Of a DNA stretch of 64,000 nucleotides, positions 48,264-60,088 are shown piece after piece. The notes beneath the pieces are model-generated. The model made no database searches and was not told the origin of the DNA. It worked only from the letters and a program-made list of their open reading frames with translations. The position numbers and the translations under genes are program-made. Position 1 is the first letter of the stretch; every line of letters starts with the position of its first letter. Origin of the DNA: Apodospora peruviana (taxonomy: Eukaryota; Ascomycota; Sordariomycetes; Sordariales; Lasiosphaeriaceae); the NCBI GenBank assembly GCA_033439685.1, contig JAUEDM010000001.1, positions 6,634,001 to 6,698,000 on the forward strand, written 5' to 3'.

Positions 48264-49548
48264 CTAGTTCTCCTCCTCCTCCGGTCCAAACTCACGCAGC
48301 TGTCTGTGCCAGCGCGTACGCGTACGGCCACGCTCCTGATCCTCGGACTCGTGCTGAGATTGACCCTGCAGAAGGTAAGGCACATAGGCCGGCTGGGCAG
48401 GATGACTCAGACCCGTGACCGTCGTATCTCCCTCTTCCGTCGACTTCGAGTCCGCCGATGCTGATAGTGTTGCCGACTCGGCCGAGGTAAGCTTCTCTCC
48501 GCTTCCTGGGATCGGAGAGCATCTGGCTAGGACATACTGCGGGTGGCGAGGGTCGGTGACCAGCAGGGAAGCATTGGCATTGGAGAGATAGGGGCTGTTG
48601 TTAATCGTCATCATGCTGGTATTGGCAGTTCTGAGAGAGGTTGGCAGGATAGCTGAGTAGTGAGGGTGGTCTACAAGAGGGCCAGCGTTGCCCTCCACCT
48701 CAGCAGGACCGGTAGGATCAGGAGGCGGCGAGACAGCCGAGTACTGATGAGAGTCGTGCACAGGCGGAGCCACACTACGCTTGCTGAAGTACCGCATCAA
48801 GACCAGGCCGAGGACGGTCATCAACGCGCCAAAAGCAAAGCCGGCGAGGACGCTTCCGGCGATGATGCTAGAGGTTGGCGTGGTGGTGATCTCTGCGGCA
48901 ATGCCACCGCCTCTGGTGACCGGGATAACGGTGGACATGGTGTCAGGTCCGTTGGAACCAGTAAATCTTGGCAGTCCTGAGCGTGCGGCAGTTTCGCCTG
49001 TGGAGGTGAAGATGACGCTTCTGGTTAGGCTTGCCGGCTCCCAGGTGCAGTAGTAGGCCGTGTATCCGTTTTCAAAGCAAAAGGTCCCACAGTACGGAGC
49101 GGTTTCGCCACTGGGGGGGGGGGGGGGGGAAACAGAGTCAGAAATACCAAGTACTATGTCTTGATAGGAACGTAATGGCCAAAGGACCGGGAAACTTGAC
49201 TTACCAGTACAACACCATGCTCAACTCCTCGTGAACACGATAGGCGGAGCCGCAGGTCATGGTGAAACTGTCCCACGTAAAGGTAGTTTCCGGGTCGTAT
49301 CGTGGGTCATATCCGCAGCACTGGGTAATCCACTTGTAATCACGAGTTATGCCACAGGCGACGGCGAAGTAATCGGTGTTGAACATGCAGGTTTGGGCCT
49401 CGCATACAAACTTCTCGGTGCCTGGGGAGAAATAGCCGCATAGCTCGGCGCTGGCTCGAGGATTGTCTCGCGGCTCAGGGGCGGCTTTGAGACTCTCTGC
49501 GCTCGGTGCCATCGTCACAGCCGGATGAGCACCATCGACACCATCCAT
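48264..49548 (-). CDS. Single-pass cell-surface protein with cysteine-rich ectodomain (Mid2/Wsc-like layout)
   Basis: About 396 residues; exons 49548-49205 and 49110-48264, joined over a 94-nt intron with GTAAGT donor and a C17 tract directly before the CAG acceptor. The ectodomain has paired cysteines (ELCGYFSPGTEKFVCEAQTC, ITQCCGYDP, then after splicing PYCGTFCFENGYTAYYCTW), a Ser/Thr-rich stalk, one membrane helix (IIAGSVLAGFAFGALMTVLG), then YFSKRS and a long Pro/Ser-rich cytosolic tail. This is the layout of fungal surface sensors, but no named domain is certain. No good signal peptide follows the ATG at 49548; an overlapping frame one base off (MVSMVLIRL) looks more like one, so the start may be wrong or damaged. 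Confidence 0.7.
49113..49129. repeat. G17/C17 homopolymer at a splice acceptor
   Basis: Seventeen guanines on the plus strand form the pyrimidine tract immediately before the 3' splice site of the surface-protein intron. Confidence 0.85.
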
Positions 49549-50803
49549 CGTGAGGCTGGATGAAGGTTTTATGTGTACAAGTGCGATGAGGAGGGAGAGT
49601 GATGTGCTTCGCTGGAGGAGAGAGTGTCGCTATCGGGACGAGGAGGAGGGTGATGGATTCTGTTGGGAGGAAGATTGTCTTTTTGTGGGCCCAGACTTCA
49701 CTTTTGGCTGAGAACTTAGCAACAACAAATCGAGGGTGGCCCAAGTAGGTGCTAGGGGGAAGAAATGATCGGGGCAGAGAGGCGAGCGAAGAAGGGCGGG
49801 ACCACAAAAGCGTTCCGGTGTAGCTTGAGGACCGGGCTTGTCACACATCGGATTAAATCTCAGGGCCCATCGCTCTCAGTTCCATCTAGTCCCAGCCTTA
49901 CTTACCAGAGCTTTGGGGAACCTAGAGGTGGGATACCGTGATTATGATGAGCGTAATGGTGCTCGACAAGAACTATTTGAAAGGAATCTATTATTATCTT
50001 GAAGATATCGACCAGGAATGGACCTGAGCCATAAATTGCTCTTGTTGTTTTGGAAGCTAACTGTGTCATTGTCCTGTCTTGTAGTCAAGAGGTTCTCGAG
50101 TGTGTGGTGTGGGCAAGGTCATGGCAGGCTGAGGACGTGTACTGTAGAAGCAGCTGCCTGGTCCTGATTTGCTCCTGTCAGCACCATGAAGGCTTTCAGC
50201 CAGCTAAGTACATGGACCTGATGGTAGCAAGGAACGTGTCCAAGGAGGGGAATCTGGGAATTAGTGGTTCCATCTCCTTCCACTCAACTGGGAGCACTGA
50301 CCAGCTCAGGTCGACCTGCCTTGTGCACCTTCCCCCTTTTAGGCCTGCCACTAGTGGAGTTTTCTACCTGGCTGCTGCTGTGCAGTCGTTAGGGCAAGTG
50401 TCCCGGGTTTTCTCCCACGAGGCCAGGCACCAAAGCCTCGATATCCCCTGCAACTTCGACCTGCCTCGTCGGATACCCACAACAATATCTTCCCACGATA
50501 ATTCGCATGGACATTCAGGGTCCATTACCTTGATGCTGCCTCAGATACATCGGGTATCCCACGTCGCCGATATTGTCGGGCCCACTGGTGCTGTATTCGC
50601 AAGTCACACCTTGCCTGTTTTTTTTTTTTTTTTTTTTTTTTTTTTTGGAATCAACCGTTGTATTCATACTGACACACATTGCTTGCTGATAGAGAACTGC
50701 GGTGTTGATAGTAACTTGCTACTATTTACTCAGGCGGTCATCGTCATCGCCGATTACTCAACTTCAGCCGCCGCCACACAACTGTACATCTACACCATTT
50801 ATC
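49549..50803. other. Spacer with a T29 tract
   Basis: No gene recognised. A run of 29 thymines lies at 50618-50646. The part at 50050-50600 is of even composition and could be an old repeat, but I found no second copy. Confidence 0.4.
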
Positions 50804-51650
50804 ATGGCTTCCGAGCAGCCTGCCGAGACGCCAAATGAGGCGACCCAGGACATCAGCCAGCAAGATCGCCAAGATATGACCTACGTATATATATTCAAGT
50901 CCCGCAACAAGAAGTATTACTACGTACAGAACTTTGGCCACGGCAATTGGTTCCAAGCCCAGCTTGTCCAAAACAGCGAAACCGGCGATCGACTGGTCCG
51001 CAGCGTCCAAATTAACCCTGACAGCGTCCTTCTCAATAAACCTGACGACATTGTCATACCCAATACCATCAAGGCCTTCCTTCCGCAGCCTGACATCCCC
51101 TGTAACATACCGGAGTGTTACGGCTACGACTGTATCGAGATACCGGATGACGAGGGCCGCATGTCCTACCGCCAGGTGTCTTACTGAAAGCTGTGCAACG
51201 GCGGGTCCATCCGAAAAGCCTGGCTGTTCAAGGAAAAGCGGAACCTCGACACCATCCCATCCGCCGCCGTCGGTCGCATGATATGGCAGGTTCTGGGCAC
51301 ACTTCACTTCATGTACACCGGCGGCCCGCGTCCCGTCTTGCACAACGATATCAATGACCGCATCATCTGGATGCACTGGAATGCTCACGCCAGCGAAGGA
51401 GAGACGGCTGCAGAAGACCCGCTGCCTGACTTTTTACCTTGGAGACTTCGGTGAGGCTCGCTGTCAAACGGGCGTGGGAGAAGACGGTGCAATCTGTCCT
51501 CTAAAGGACCTAGAATGTTTCAACCGCGCTCTCAGAAAGATCCTTCGGGTCAAAGGGATCTCAGCTTCCTCAGACAGAGACAACTCCTCCGAGAACAGCG
51601 ACGATCATGCCAGTCTGGACCCGGCCACCGCATTTCTGCTGGGGATTTAG
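50804..51650 (+). pseudogene. Fungal-type protein kinase-like pseudogene
   Basis: From ATG 50804 the frame gives an N-lobe (QNFGHGNWFQAQLV glycine loop; LVRSVQIN where the VAIK Lys would lie is not Lys), ending at TGA 51185-51187 inside SYRQVSY / KLCNGGS, where family sequences suggest Trp (TGG to TGA). Reading continues with KLCNGGSIRKAW, GTLHFMYTGGPRPVLHNDIN (HRD-like HND), then a shift at the T5 run 51431-51435 into LPDFYLGDFGEARC, with the DFG motif. The sequence is typical of the kinase-like family expanded in filamentous ascomycetes. It has at least one stop and one shift; dead. Confidence 0.75.
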
Positions 51651-51659
51651 AAGAAATCC

Positions 51660-53028
51660 AACAGAATTATGAAGGATTGGCACAGGAGTAACGGCATCAC
51701 AACAACAAGACTATGGAGCCCCAACATTGCGAGTCATCTTCGCCCGCCCAACCTGATGCCGTTAGTGCAGATGGGCAGGGAATTGGAGGCCATGGGCCGC
51801 AACGTTGACAAAACTGAAGACGCCGCGACACACCCCAATCTTCACTTCGTCAGCCGGGCAAAAGCAGCAGCGCTACGCGTCAGCGGTTCCCCAGAGAGCC
51901 ATCCATTCATATTTAAAGCAAGTTCACAAACGAGCGCCATGCTGCCACTTGACCCACAGAACAGCATGTCTTTGCAACCTCATGGGCCGTGAGAGGACTG
52001 GCACCCCGACGTCGTCACCGGTCACTGACAGTGACAGTAACGAAGAGTACTGGAAAGACAAGGAACTCAATTTCTCAACATCCGAGGACGATGTGTCCTC
52101 CGAGAATTCGGATTCGGAAGAGAATGCCGACATGTATGACCAAGGGGAGGACCCCGGGCCCAGATCGGATACGCATGATGGCGCTGGACCGCGTCAATAG
52201 CTCTGCTGAACAACATGGTTTTTGTTTCTCACCCGTGGGGTTGCGGGCAGATCGGCCCTTCGCCTAACTCCCGGATTTCATCCCCGATGATGCTTGTTCA
52301 ATTAGACCTATTTGTACAACTACATGTCAGAGCACTCTTGTCGGTTTATTCTTCTTGTCCAAAGATATGTCAGCGGTCGGAGCCGGCGAGGAGTGCCGAT
52401 GGATGGGCGAGCTGGAGCTTGAGATGGACATGCTCGAGTCGAAGCCGGATGTAAGTCTCACAAACGGACAACAGAGGTTGGATGTGCAGCCCGTCGCTGT
52501 TGTCCCTTCCGATTTCACCTGGGAGAACATGATGCACGTTATAGCAAAGTCGTGCGGAGCAGCTTTTGGGAACTCGCTCGTCGACCAATCGTCTTGGAGA
52601 AATGGGAGGAAGGGAAAATATCCATCGCCTTGTGGTTCTCGGCCCTGGACATCTATCGGTCAGATCGTGGACCGGTCGAGCACGACTTGCCCTTCGCTAG
52701 GGTGCTGTTCAAGGAGATGCCCGACGAGTAGCTCGTCCGTTTTCTCGCCAAACTTACCGTGGGCACAAGCATGCAAAACCTCATGCGCAAGGAGTCGCGG
52801 CTCGACTTCGGACGCACGATAGAGTGAGCGAGAAAGGGGAAGATTACTGGCTGCAAGCACGAAATACAAAGGGAGTGGCCCAGATAACTGGCGTCTCAGC
52901 CAGAGTATCTGCCTTCATGTTCCTTGGAGATTTCAAGCTGCTCGCATTGTCGTTCGTTCCGCGACAGTGAATGAATAATTAGGACGACAATGTGACGGTT
53001 TCGACGCAGCTCTCACCAGCTCGTGCCA
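51660..53028 (+). other. Degenerate coding debris
   Basis: Stretches on the plus strand look once-coding but do not connect: an acidic Ser/Glu block near 52030-52190 (STSEDDVSSENSDSEENADM), and PIVLEKWEEGKISIALWFSA with LVRFLAKLTVGTSMQNLM near 52570-52800 interrupted by TAG at 52728-52730. No family is recognised and no gene model is supported. Confidence 0.4.
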
Positions 53029-54165
53029 TCAGACCGGACCTCGCCAACCGTGTGCAGAAGTACGACTTTCCAGGCGCAAGTCAGCTGCTACCGTCAAGCA
53101 CGGCGCCAACGGCAACGCGAAGGGTGGTCCTGCTGCCGGCAAGGGTGTAAAGAACGCCTCTTGCTCGCCCCGGACGCACCAGCCGCCCACCCAACATGAC
53201 GGCCGAGGACTTGATTCCATTGTTGGATTACTTTCTCCTTGTATTATTACTTGTAAAACGTTAAGACCGGCGTCTTCTAAGGCGATGGTCGCCTTCCAAC
53301 AAGCCTCGCCGAGGTCTCCGGGGTAAAAGTCAGGCATTGCGTATGCAGCCGCCTTGTTTTTGACGAGACACCAAAACGGATTGTTGACAACAAAAACTTA
53401 TCGAGACTGCATTCACTCTCTGGTTCTGGGCGATGGTATCTCGCACTCCTGGGGTGGACGTGGGGAAGGAGGCCGAGTTGAGCCGGTCCCCGGCGAGTGC
53501 TCCGTTCTCGTCATGTGCCACACTCGCGAGCTCGCTTTTCAGATCATGAACGAATACAACCGGTTCAGCAAGTACATGCCGGATGTCAAGACCGGCGTCT
53601 TCCACGGCGGTACTCCCATTCAGAAGGATCCGAAATCTGAGCAGGAGGTAGACTGGCAGAGTGGACAGTCAGTTGCGGAAACCAAACAAAGGCTGAGAAA
53701 TCAAAGATGCGGCTGGTTCAGCAGTCGGGTTGGTACGCCTTGGCAAGTTGGTTCGGGAGTTGTGCTGCCAACAACGCCCGCATGCCGTCGAGGCTTGATC
53801 TCCCACGCTGGTTCGCTCACCGACCAGATCGTCGGCGCCGACCACCGATGGAGATGTAAACGCGGACGGAGCTCAAATGAAATCAAATTCCTGCATTAAA
53901 CCATTGAAGTTACTTTATCAAGCGAGGCCAGCCAGTGCTGGAAGAACAAGGAAACCCACCCTCACATCATCGTCGGTACTCCTGGTCGACTCAATGTGCC
54001 AGTCAGGGGACAAGCACCTGCGCCGTGACAGCGTGCGGATGTTCAAGAGATCTTACCGAGTACTCCTCAGCAGAAGCAGGTCATGATGTTTCCTGCCACT
54101 CTTTCTGATGAGACCAAGCCTATCTGCCGGAAGTTCATGCAGAACCCGACGAACAGCTTGGCAGC
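53029..54165 (+). pseudogene. sub2: Shuffled relic of the DEAD-box RNA helicase Sub2/UAP56
   Basis: Sub2 is the mRNA-export/splicing helicase; this is a broken second copy. Recognisable blocks in order are HGANGNAKGGPAAGKG (N-terminal linker, about 53100), CSVLVMCHTRELAFQIMNEY with NRFSKYMPDVKTGVF (53503-53600, motif Ia), KNKETHPHIIVGTPGRLN (about 53940-53990, motif Ib region), ADVQEIL-STPQQKQVMMF and ATLSDETKPICRKFMQNP (motif III SAT changed to PAT; 54030-54150). They lie in different frames with unrelated DNA between them. The nucleotide-binding GKT block and the DECD box are absent here, and the whole C-terminal RecA domain is missing. Confidence 0.8.
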
Positions 54166-55666
54166 GTGCATGAATGGCATGGGCGAGAGCACAATGGTGA
54201 TCCAAGTGCGTAAACTCCTGCGCCCAGCCGGCCTCCTGACGACGTTCGGCGTACCGCGCCTGTGCATAAGAGTTTCGAAAAACTCAACAAAGCGGTCCTC
54301 GGGCATGCGCCCGCAGCGCGATTGATGGGACGAATCCAAAGGCCCCCAATGATGCTGCCAAATCAGACCGACGGCTGTTCCCACGGAGCTCGGAAGCTGA
54401 TGAGTCGTTTGCCAAGACCGGCTCTCGAAGCAGATACGGTACCTTGGAGATTTCTTGGCCTGCAAAAAAAGAGTGCTCGAGCCTGTAGAGTATAAAGTGA
54501 ATCTGAATTTCAAAATTCTTTCCTGTTTCGCCAAAACAACAACGAGCTCCAAGGACGAAGGAGCATACCTCAACCCTATAACGACCACCCAATGATGCAA
54601 GATGGATCGGACCGTCGCATGTCCATGATGGACTTGCTTGACGACTGGCTCGACGACTGGCTTCAACCTTGTTAATGGGGGATACAACCGTGTCCCCGGA
54701 TGTCACGGGCAACATGGCTGCAACTCTGGGAGTCCGCTTTGGAGACCCTGGTACGAAAAGCAGCTTTTGCTGTCGAGCAACCCATGATAGCGTTTTCCAA
54801 CCTTAACAGGGGTTCTATGGCAATGACGTCCGACCCTAACTCGCTCGGTCTCCACTCGCCCACGATGGGCAACCAGTATGCGGGCGGTGCACTGGATCGG
54901 GTGATTACAACTTTGCCATGGACCGGAGCGTCGAAAATACCCCTTTGGGCGCAGTCATCAACGCCGCTCACCTTGGCAGCGTGCGGATGTTCATCCTCGA
55001 TGAGACTAGTATGAGAGACACCATGAAGAAACTCGAGACTGACAATCAACTCTTTGAGGCCAATCTGCGGACTTGACGTGAGCAAGAGTGCACGGTATCA
55101 TCCAATTAGTCAATTTTTTTTTTTTTTTCAATGTTTATCAGAATAATACCAGATATTTTATTCATAGGATTACAGTAGCTAAGTAGTGACTGATTCTCAT
55201 CTGCGGTAATGGTAGCGTGTAACTTAGTAGTGTTTGAAGACCCTTGGAAGGCCTCACTATGCATGTAATTATTGCATGTGTCTTTAAAACAATCAATCAA
55301 TGAACCTGTTCACCCTAATCCTGGCAAAAATCCTGGCAATTTCTGTTGAAATTTCAAGGTACCAGGTAGACAGCCCACTCCGGAAAGAGTTTTAAGTAGA
55401 TTACAAGAGCCTTTGCCTTGACGTAGGTCGTATGACTGTATTATTGTTTGTTTATGCTACTAGAAGATTTTTGATTTCCTGAAATTCAAAAGCTCTATTG
55501 GACAGTAATATGGGTCTGGTTGTGACCATGGCAAACAGGACATTGGAACAAGCATCCCGACCTTGGGAATATTACGGAACAGGTGAATGTAAGTAGTCAG
55601 TTACTCTGTCTTAGTTCTTGTTTCTACAAGCCCAACAACTGGATATACCCATACCTGCATGTTTCA
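54166..55666. other. Debris downstream of the sub2 relic
   Basis: Mostly unassignable. On the plus strand near 54980-55015 the words LGSVRMFILDE can be read; this is the DECD-box neighbourhood of Sub2 that is missing from the relic upstream. A T15 run lies at 55114-55128, and the part to 55600 is AT-richer with no gene. Confidence 0.45.
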
Positions 55667-56140
55667 TTACCAGGCAGTATGTCCTCCATCAATAACTAGA
55701 TTACTCCCCGTCATAAAACTGCTCGCCTCGCTCATCAAATACAGCGCAGCCCTCTTAAACTCAGTCGTCTCCGCTAACCTGTGCATCATGTTCTCCCTCT
55801 CCCAAGTCTCCCTCGACCCCGGCACCTTCTCAAAGTTTTCCAGCACCATCGGCGTCAGTATATGCCCAGGACTAATACAGTTGACCCGTATCCCTCCGCT
55901 GCCATTCTCTTTTCGTATCGGCGACCACTCCATCGCCAAATTTCCTAGCCAACTGCAAGACCACACCGCCTTGGACGAATTATACACCGGCGACAACAAA
56001 CCCTTGTTTGCAATCAGCCCAGACATGCTGGCAATCAAACAGATGCTGCCCCGCGTCTTGTACTTGAACATCTAGGTAGGTACCTAGACAGCCTTGGCAG
56101 AGATGGCGTCGAGTCTGACCTTTACACAGTCTGGCAGCAG
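55667..56140 (-). pseudogene. 5'-truncated short-chain dehydrogenase/reductase
   Basis: The minus frame from 56071 gives 134 residues of the second half of a classical SDR: GSICLIASMSGLIANKG, the active-site YNSSK (Y-x3-K), NLAMEWSP, IRVNCISPGHILTPMV and the C-terminal MTGSNLVIDGGHTAW, resembling sorbose/arabinitol-type reductases. Upstream LDAISAKAV still reads as SDR but is followed by TAG. The N-terminal glycine motif for NAD(P) binding is not found. An enzyme without its cofactor site cannot work, so I call it a pseudogene, though a missed upstream exon is possible. Confidence 0.65.
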
Positions 56141-56370
56141 TCTCACACCGGTTATTGGACCTCTTACAACACGGAAAGCGATGGACATGCGGGTTGATGA
56201 GACTACTCGGTCTTGAATTCCTGAGATAGTACAATGCGTTGCCGCCGAGCCTTGCTCCAGTCTATGAACCGATGAGCAAATCCAGCCCTTCCATGGTTTA
56301 TCCAAGGAGTAATAAAAAACATACACGAGAAAGAAAACACCATATCAGCAATCTCTCCATTGCCAGTGAC

Positions 56371-57829
56371 TCACGGAGCACTAATAGCAACCGCATTCCA
56401 GTTCTCAACAGCACAATTCTTGCTGATAGGAGGCCCACCCTTGACCTCCACAACGGGCGTCCCCTTCCTCGTCACCGTCACAACCACATCGCCCACGTTC
56501 CCTGCAAAGCCTACGTTCCCTTCGTACGTCCCCGCTCCACCACCAGCAGGCGTCTTGGTAAACGCGGACGTCTGCGCCTTGCCGCCAATGGTGACGGCAA
56601 CATCAGCCGGTGAGTTGAGCAGCGCCGTGAAGAACACGTTGTCCTGGACCAGATTCTCCGGCGCGGTCTCCGACTGACCAAAGTCCGCGTTGTTGCCCAA
56701 GGTTCCGCCGGTCCCACACGCCGTGGCCGGGTTGGTCCTGTAGTACACCACAGCTGACTCCTCCTTGACCACAGGAGCAGCCGCAGCAGCATTTACCGGT
56801 ACGCGAACGCTACTATTCCCCACAGCAGCAGCACTGGCCGCAGCACTCCCGCCGCCATTCTTGTACTGAGAAATATAAAAGGCCAAATGCTTCCGCCAAC
56901 CATCATGCGGATTATTCGTCACATAATCCACCGGTGCGCCCCCAGCGCTAAGCAGCTGCTTAGCAGGCGTCTTGCGAACAGGGCCAATGTAATGCGACTC
57001 GCCGAAATCGTTCCACGTCAGGATCTCGACGAAATCAGGCTGCACCTCGACGACCTGCTGCCAACGCAGATCCCACAGACTGTCGCCCCGCCACAACCAA
57101 TTCTTGGGGAAACTTAGTCCAGGCAGCGCGGTGTAGAACCACGGCGAGACAGGCATCATGTACTTCTTTTGCTCGGGCTGGAGGACGGTCTGAAACAGCT
57201 TATCGGAGTCGGTGGTCATGTTGGCATCGCCGTTCGGCCAAGCGATAAAACTGAACAGGCCGTCAGCCACACCACCCGCTGCCGAGGCCGCGTCGGCGGG
57301 CGGCAGGGAAGTCCAGTCGGGAACGAAAAAGCAATTCGTCGCGGCCTTGATGGTGGGCCAGTCGCCGGCGTTGCCGGGACCTTCGAACGTCGACACAAAG
57401 GGTTTGCCGGTCTCGGGCTCGGCGAAGTAAGCCGGATCGCTGCCAAACTGCTTCATGAGGGCGATGACCTGGTCTTTGGGCCAGGGGCCCATGGCGGCGT
57501 AGTCGAAGGAGAAGAAGAGCTTGAAGTTTTTGTTGTTGGCGGCCTCGAAGACTTTTGGAAGGGAAGCAGCGTTGTTGGTGTCTTGCGAGCCGACGTTGAG
57601 GACGAAGGCATCGATGGACACGTCCTGGGCGAGCTGGATGTCCTCTTCCCAGTCTGCGACGGAGAAGTCGGCGCTGTTTCCGACCTGGTGATTACGAAAT
57701 TAGTACGAGAATAAAAAGGTGATGTTAGGGTAGGGGACGTACAATGTAGTGAGCAAAAACCTCCTTTGCGGCTTGTGCTGGCAGAAGGCACATGGACGCT
57801 GCCGCCGCGAGAGCGAAGATGAGTTTCAT
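56371..57829 (-). CDS. Secreted alpha-1,3-glucanase (mutanase), GH71
   Basis: Predicted to hydrolyse alpha-1,3-glucan of fungal cell walls, for remodelling, autolysis or attack on other fungi. It has 466 residues; exons are 57829-57743 and 57684-56371 with a 58-nt GTACGT/CCAG intron. The signal peptide (MKLIFALAAAASMCLLPAQA) runs straight into the GH71 start KEVFAHYI-VGNSADFSVADW. Then DAFVLNVG, FKLFFSFDYAAMG, FVSTFEGPG, WLWRGDSLWDLRWQQVVE and the conserved VEILTWNDFGESHYIGP follow. The last 120 residues, after an Ala/Ser-rich linker, form a beta-rich C-terminal module of the kind found in fungal mutanases. Clean frame. Confidence 0.93.
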
Positions 57830-60088
57830 GGCCCCGGTTGGTTGCGTTGCTTTCCCGACGATGATGGCTAGGGTAAAGCAGTAAAATGAAGGTGGAGAAT
57901 TGAAAGTGCAAACGATACAGAAGGAGAGTCGAGAAGTTAGGCCGTCATCAAGACGCGAATCTGGGTTAAGGGAAAGGAAGGAAGGAATGGCTCCAGCCAG
58001 CAAGGGAAATAATTCGCAAGACCAAAAAGAACGACTGCCGCAGGGCAAAGTGAATGAATGGATGAAGGAAGGTAGAAACTACCAACAATCGGAGGGAGTC
58101 ATGCTGTAATATGTAGGTAGCAGTTGTGATGGAATCGCGGTTGGAATCCCATTCACTTGAAATAGGAGCACGTGCCACAAGACTATAAGAAAAAGGGCTC
58201 CTTTTGGGAGCGGGAATGAAACCATATTTTCGGCCCACGTGGAGTCACACAAAAGTCGGTTGGGAAGAGGCAAGGTGAACATTACAGCGGCCAAGTTCGA
58301 AGCACAAAAAAGGGGTCAGATCGGAGGTCGGACTCGGTCGAGCGACAGACAGAGAAAGAAAATCAAACCGCTCGCCGAATCGCCGACGCTGCAACCACCA
58401 AACACACAAAAGGATCACGATTGTGAAACATCAGACTCAAGGGGTTTAAGCAGCAAACCTACGAGGCCGAACTGTTTGCGATGCATTAATCACTTTTCTT
58501 TTTCTTTTCTTACTAAACATCCAAGGCGCGCGCCTCAGAGTAATAAGACTAAGTCAGCAGGTAATTATGTCGGGATACTTACCAAGTCAGTGGAGTGCAT
58601 GACCAACCAAAGGCCTGCGTTTGTCGTCTGGCGGCATCCGTCACGATGGCGTTACCCCTGTCAACTGAACAAACAGAAATCGCCTCGGAGCAAATAGAGC
58701 CCATGTTGGCACCCCAAATTTCTGACGTTGGTGCTGCTGGCCCAAAGGTCGAAAAAAGGGGTTAAGTGGTTAGGAGGTCAGAACGTTGAAGGTCCAGACG
58801 GCCCTGACGACGACCAAAAGGGGCAACTCTCTCTTTCCAGGTTCTCGGCGGCCGCCGCGCGATTGAATGGAATAGTAAGACGTAAAGAAATAGGGTTGTG
58901 AAGTTGTGTGGGGCCGGCGGTAAGGCGGCTAGGTGAAACCGTGCCTTTTTCGTCTGGTCGGCACGGGCTACGGGTTATTGGACCAACGATGGAACGGATG
59001 AAGCAAACCGTCCTTCTTTTTTGGTTGTTTCATCCCTGCGGGTGACAGGGGGTTTTCGGCCAAGACGGCGCGGTCCTTTAGGGAGGTGCAGTGGAGCTCG
59101 GGAGGTGGCGCGTGTGTGGCTGAGCGTGCTGTGGCTGTAAGTCCGGGAAAGTCGACGGGTTTGGGGGCCAGTTATGATTGGATGCTTGCTTGCCTGCAGC
59201 TCACCAATCTATCCTAACGAGTATGGTCAATGGCGATCAAATGTGAGAGAACCGGTCGACTGATTTTGAACCATAGGTATTTATGGTCAACTGCGTGATA
59301 AAACATCACAAGATCAAATCAATGATGATGCAACCGAATTACAGAGCTCTCTACACGGGCATATACGGATTACTCAGGTCGAGATGGAAAAGCGTCTTGC
59401 CCGAGCAGCCCTCGAGTCCACTTAGTCATCCAACCCCCAAAGTTTCTGCCAGAGCCAACCTGTCTGGTCAACGAGGCCTCAGTACTGCTTAATTAGATGA
59501 ACTGGGTAGTATGAGGATGGTTGAAGGTTACCGAGCCAAAGGCATAGCATAAGGACAAACAGGCTGGGGGAAGTTCGGGTCAACTAGGATCGAAGAGGGG
59601 TGTCGGGATGAAGACTGAAACTTTGGGAGATAGAATTTTCTTTACTACCAGACGAGGAGGCATAACATGCCAGCTTCTGCGGTGTTGAATTACTGCAAGC
59701 AGGCTGCTCCCCAGCTGGCCACCGACTTGAGCGGCTTCAAGCTCGCCGTAGGGCAACCCCGCCCCGGCTCGCCAACATCGCCTCCCTCACGGCTTTCCTA
59801 GCTGCAAGACCTGAAGTCGGGCGAATCACACCACCTGCTCGGCCCCGTCTTTCTGCTCGATCGCTTAAAAAGTTAAACCCGGTGCCTAGGTAAGGTACCT
59901 TCTATACCTTACTAAATTACACCCATCTCGTCTCCAACACGACCTGTCCGTACGAACTACCACCTCACCGACTGGGACCGCAAGGCATCCTTCTCCATAA
60001 ACGCGATACTACTATCCGTCCATGCGCTCCGCCGCGAGCATATCTCCACCCAGCTCTCCATGTCCTTGGCGCCCCGATCCATCGCGAG
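57830..60088. other. Spacer without a supported gene
   Basis: 2.3 kb covering the promoter of the GH71 gene and the 3' flank of the opsin gene. A GGTGCCTAGGTAAGGTACC-like element lies near 59881-59899. No coding signal. Confidence 0.45.
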
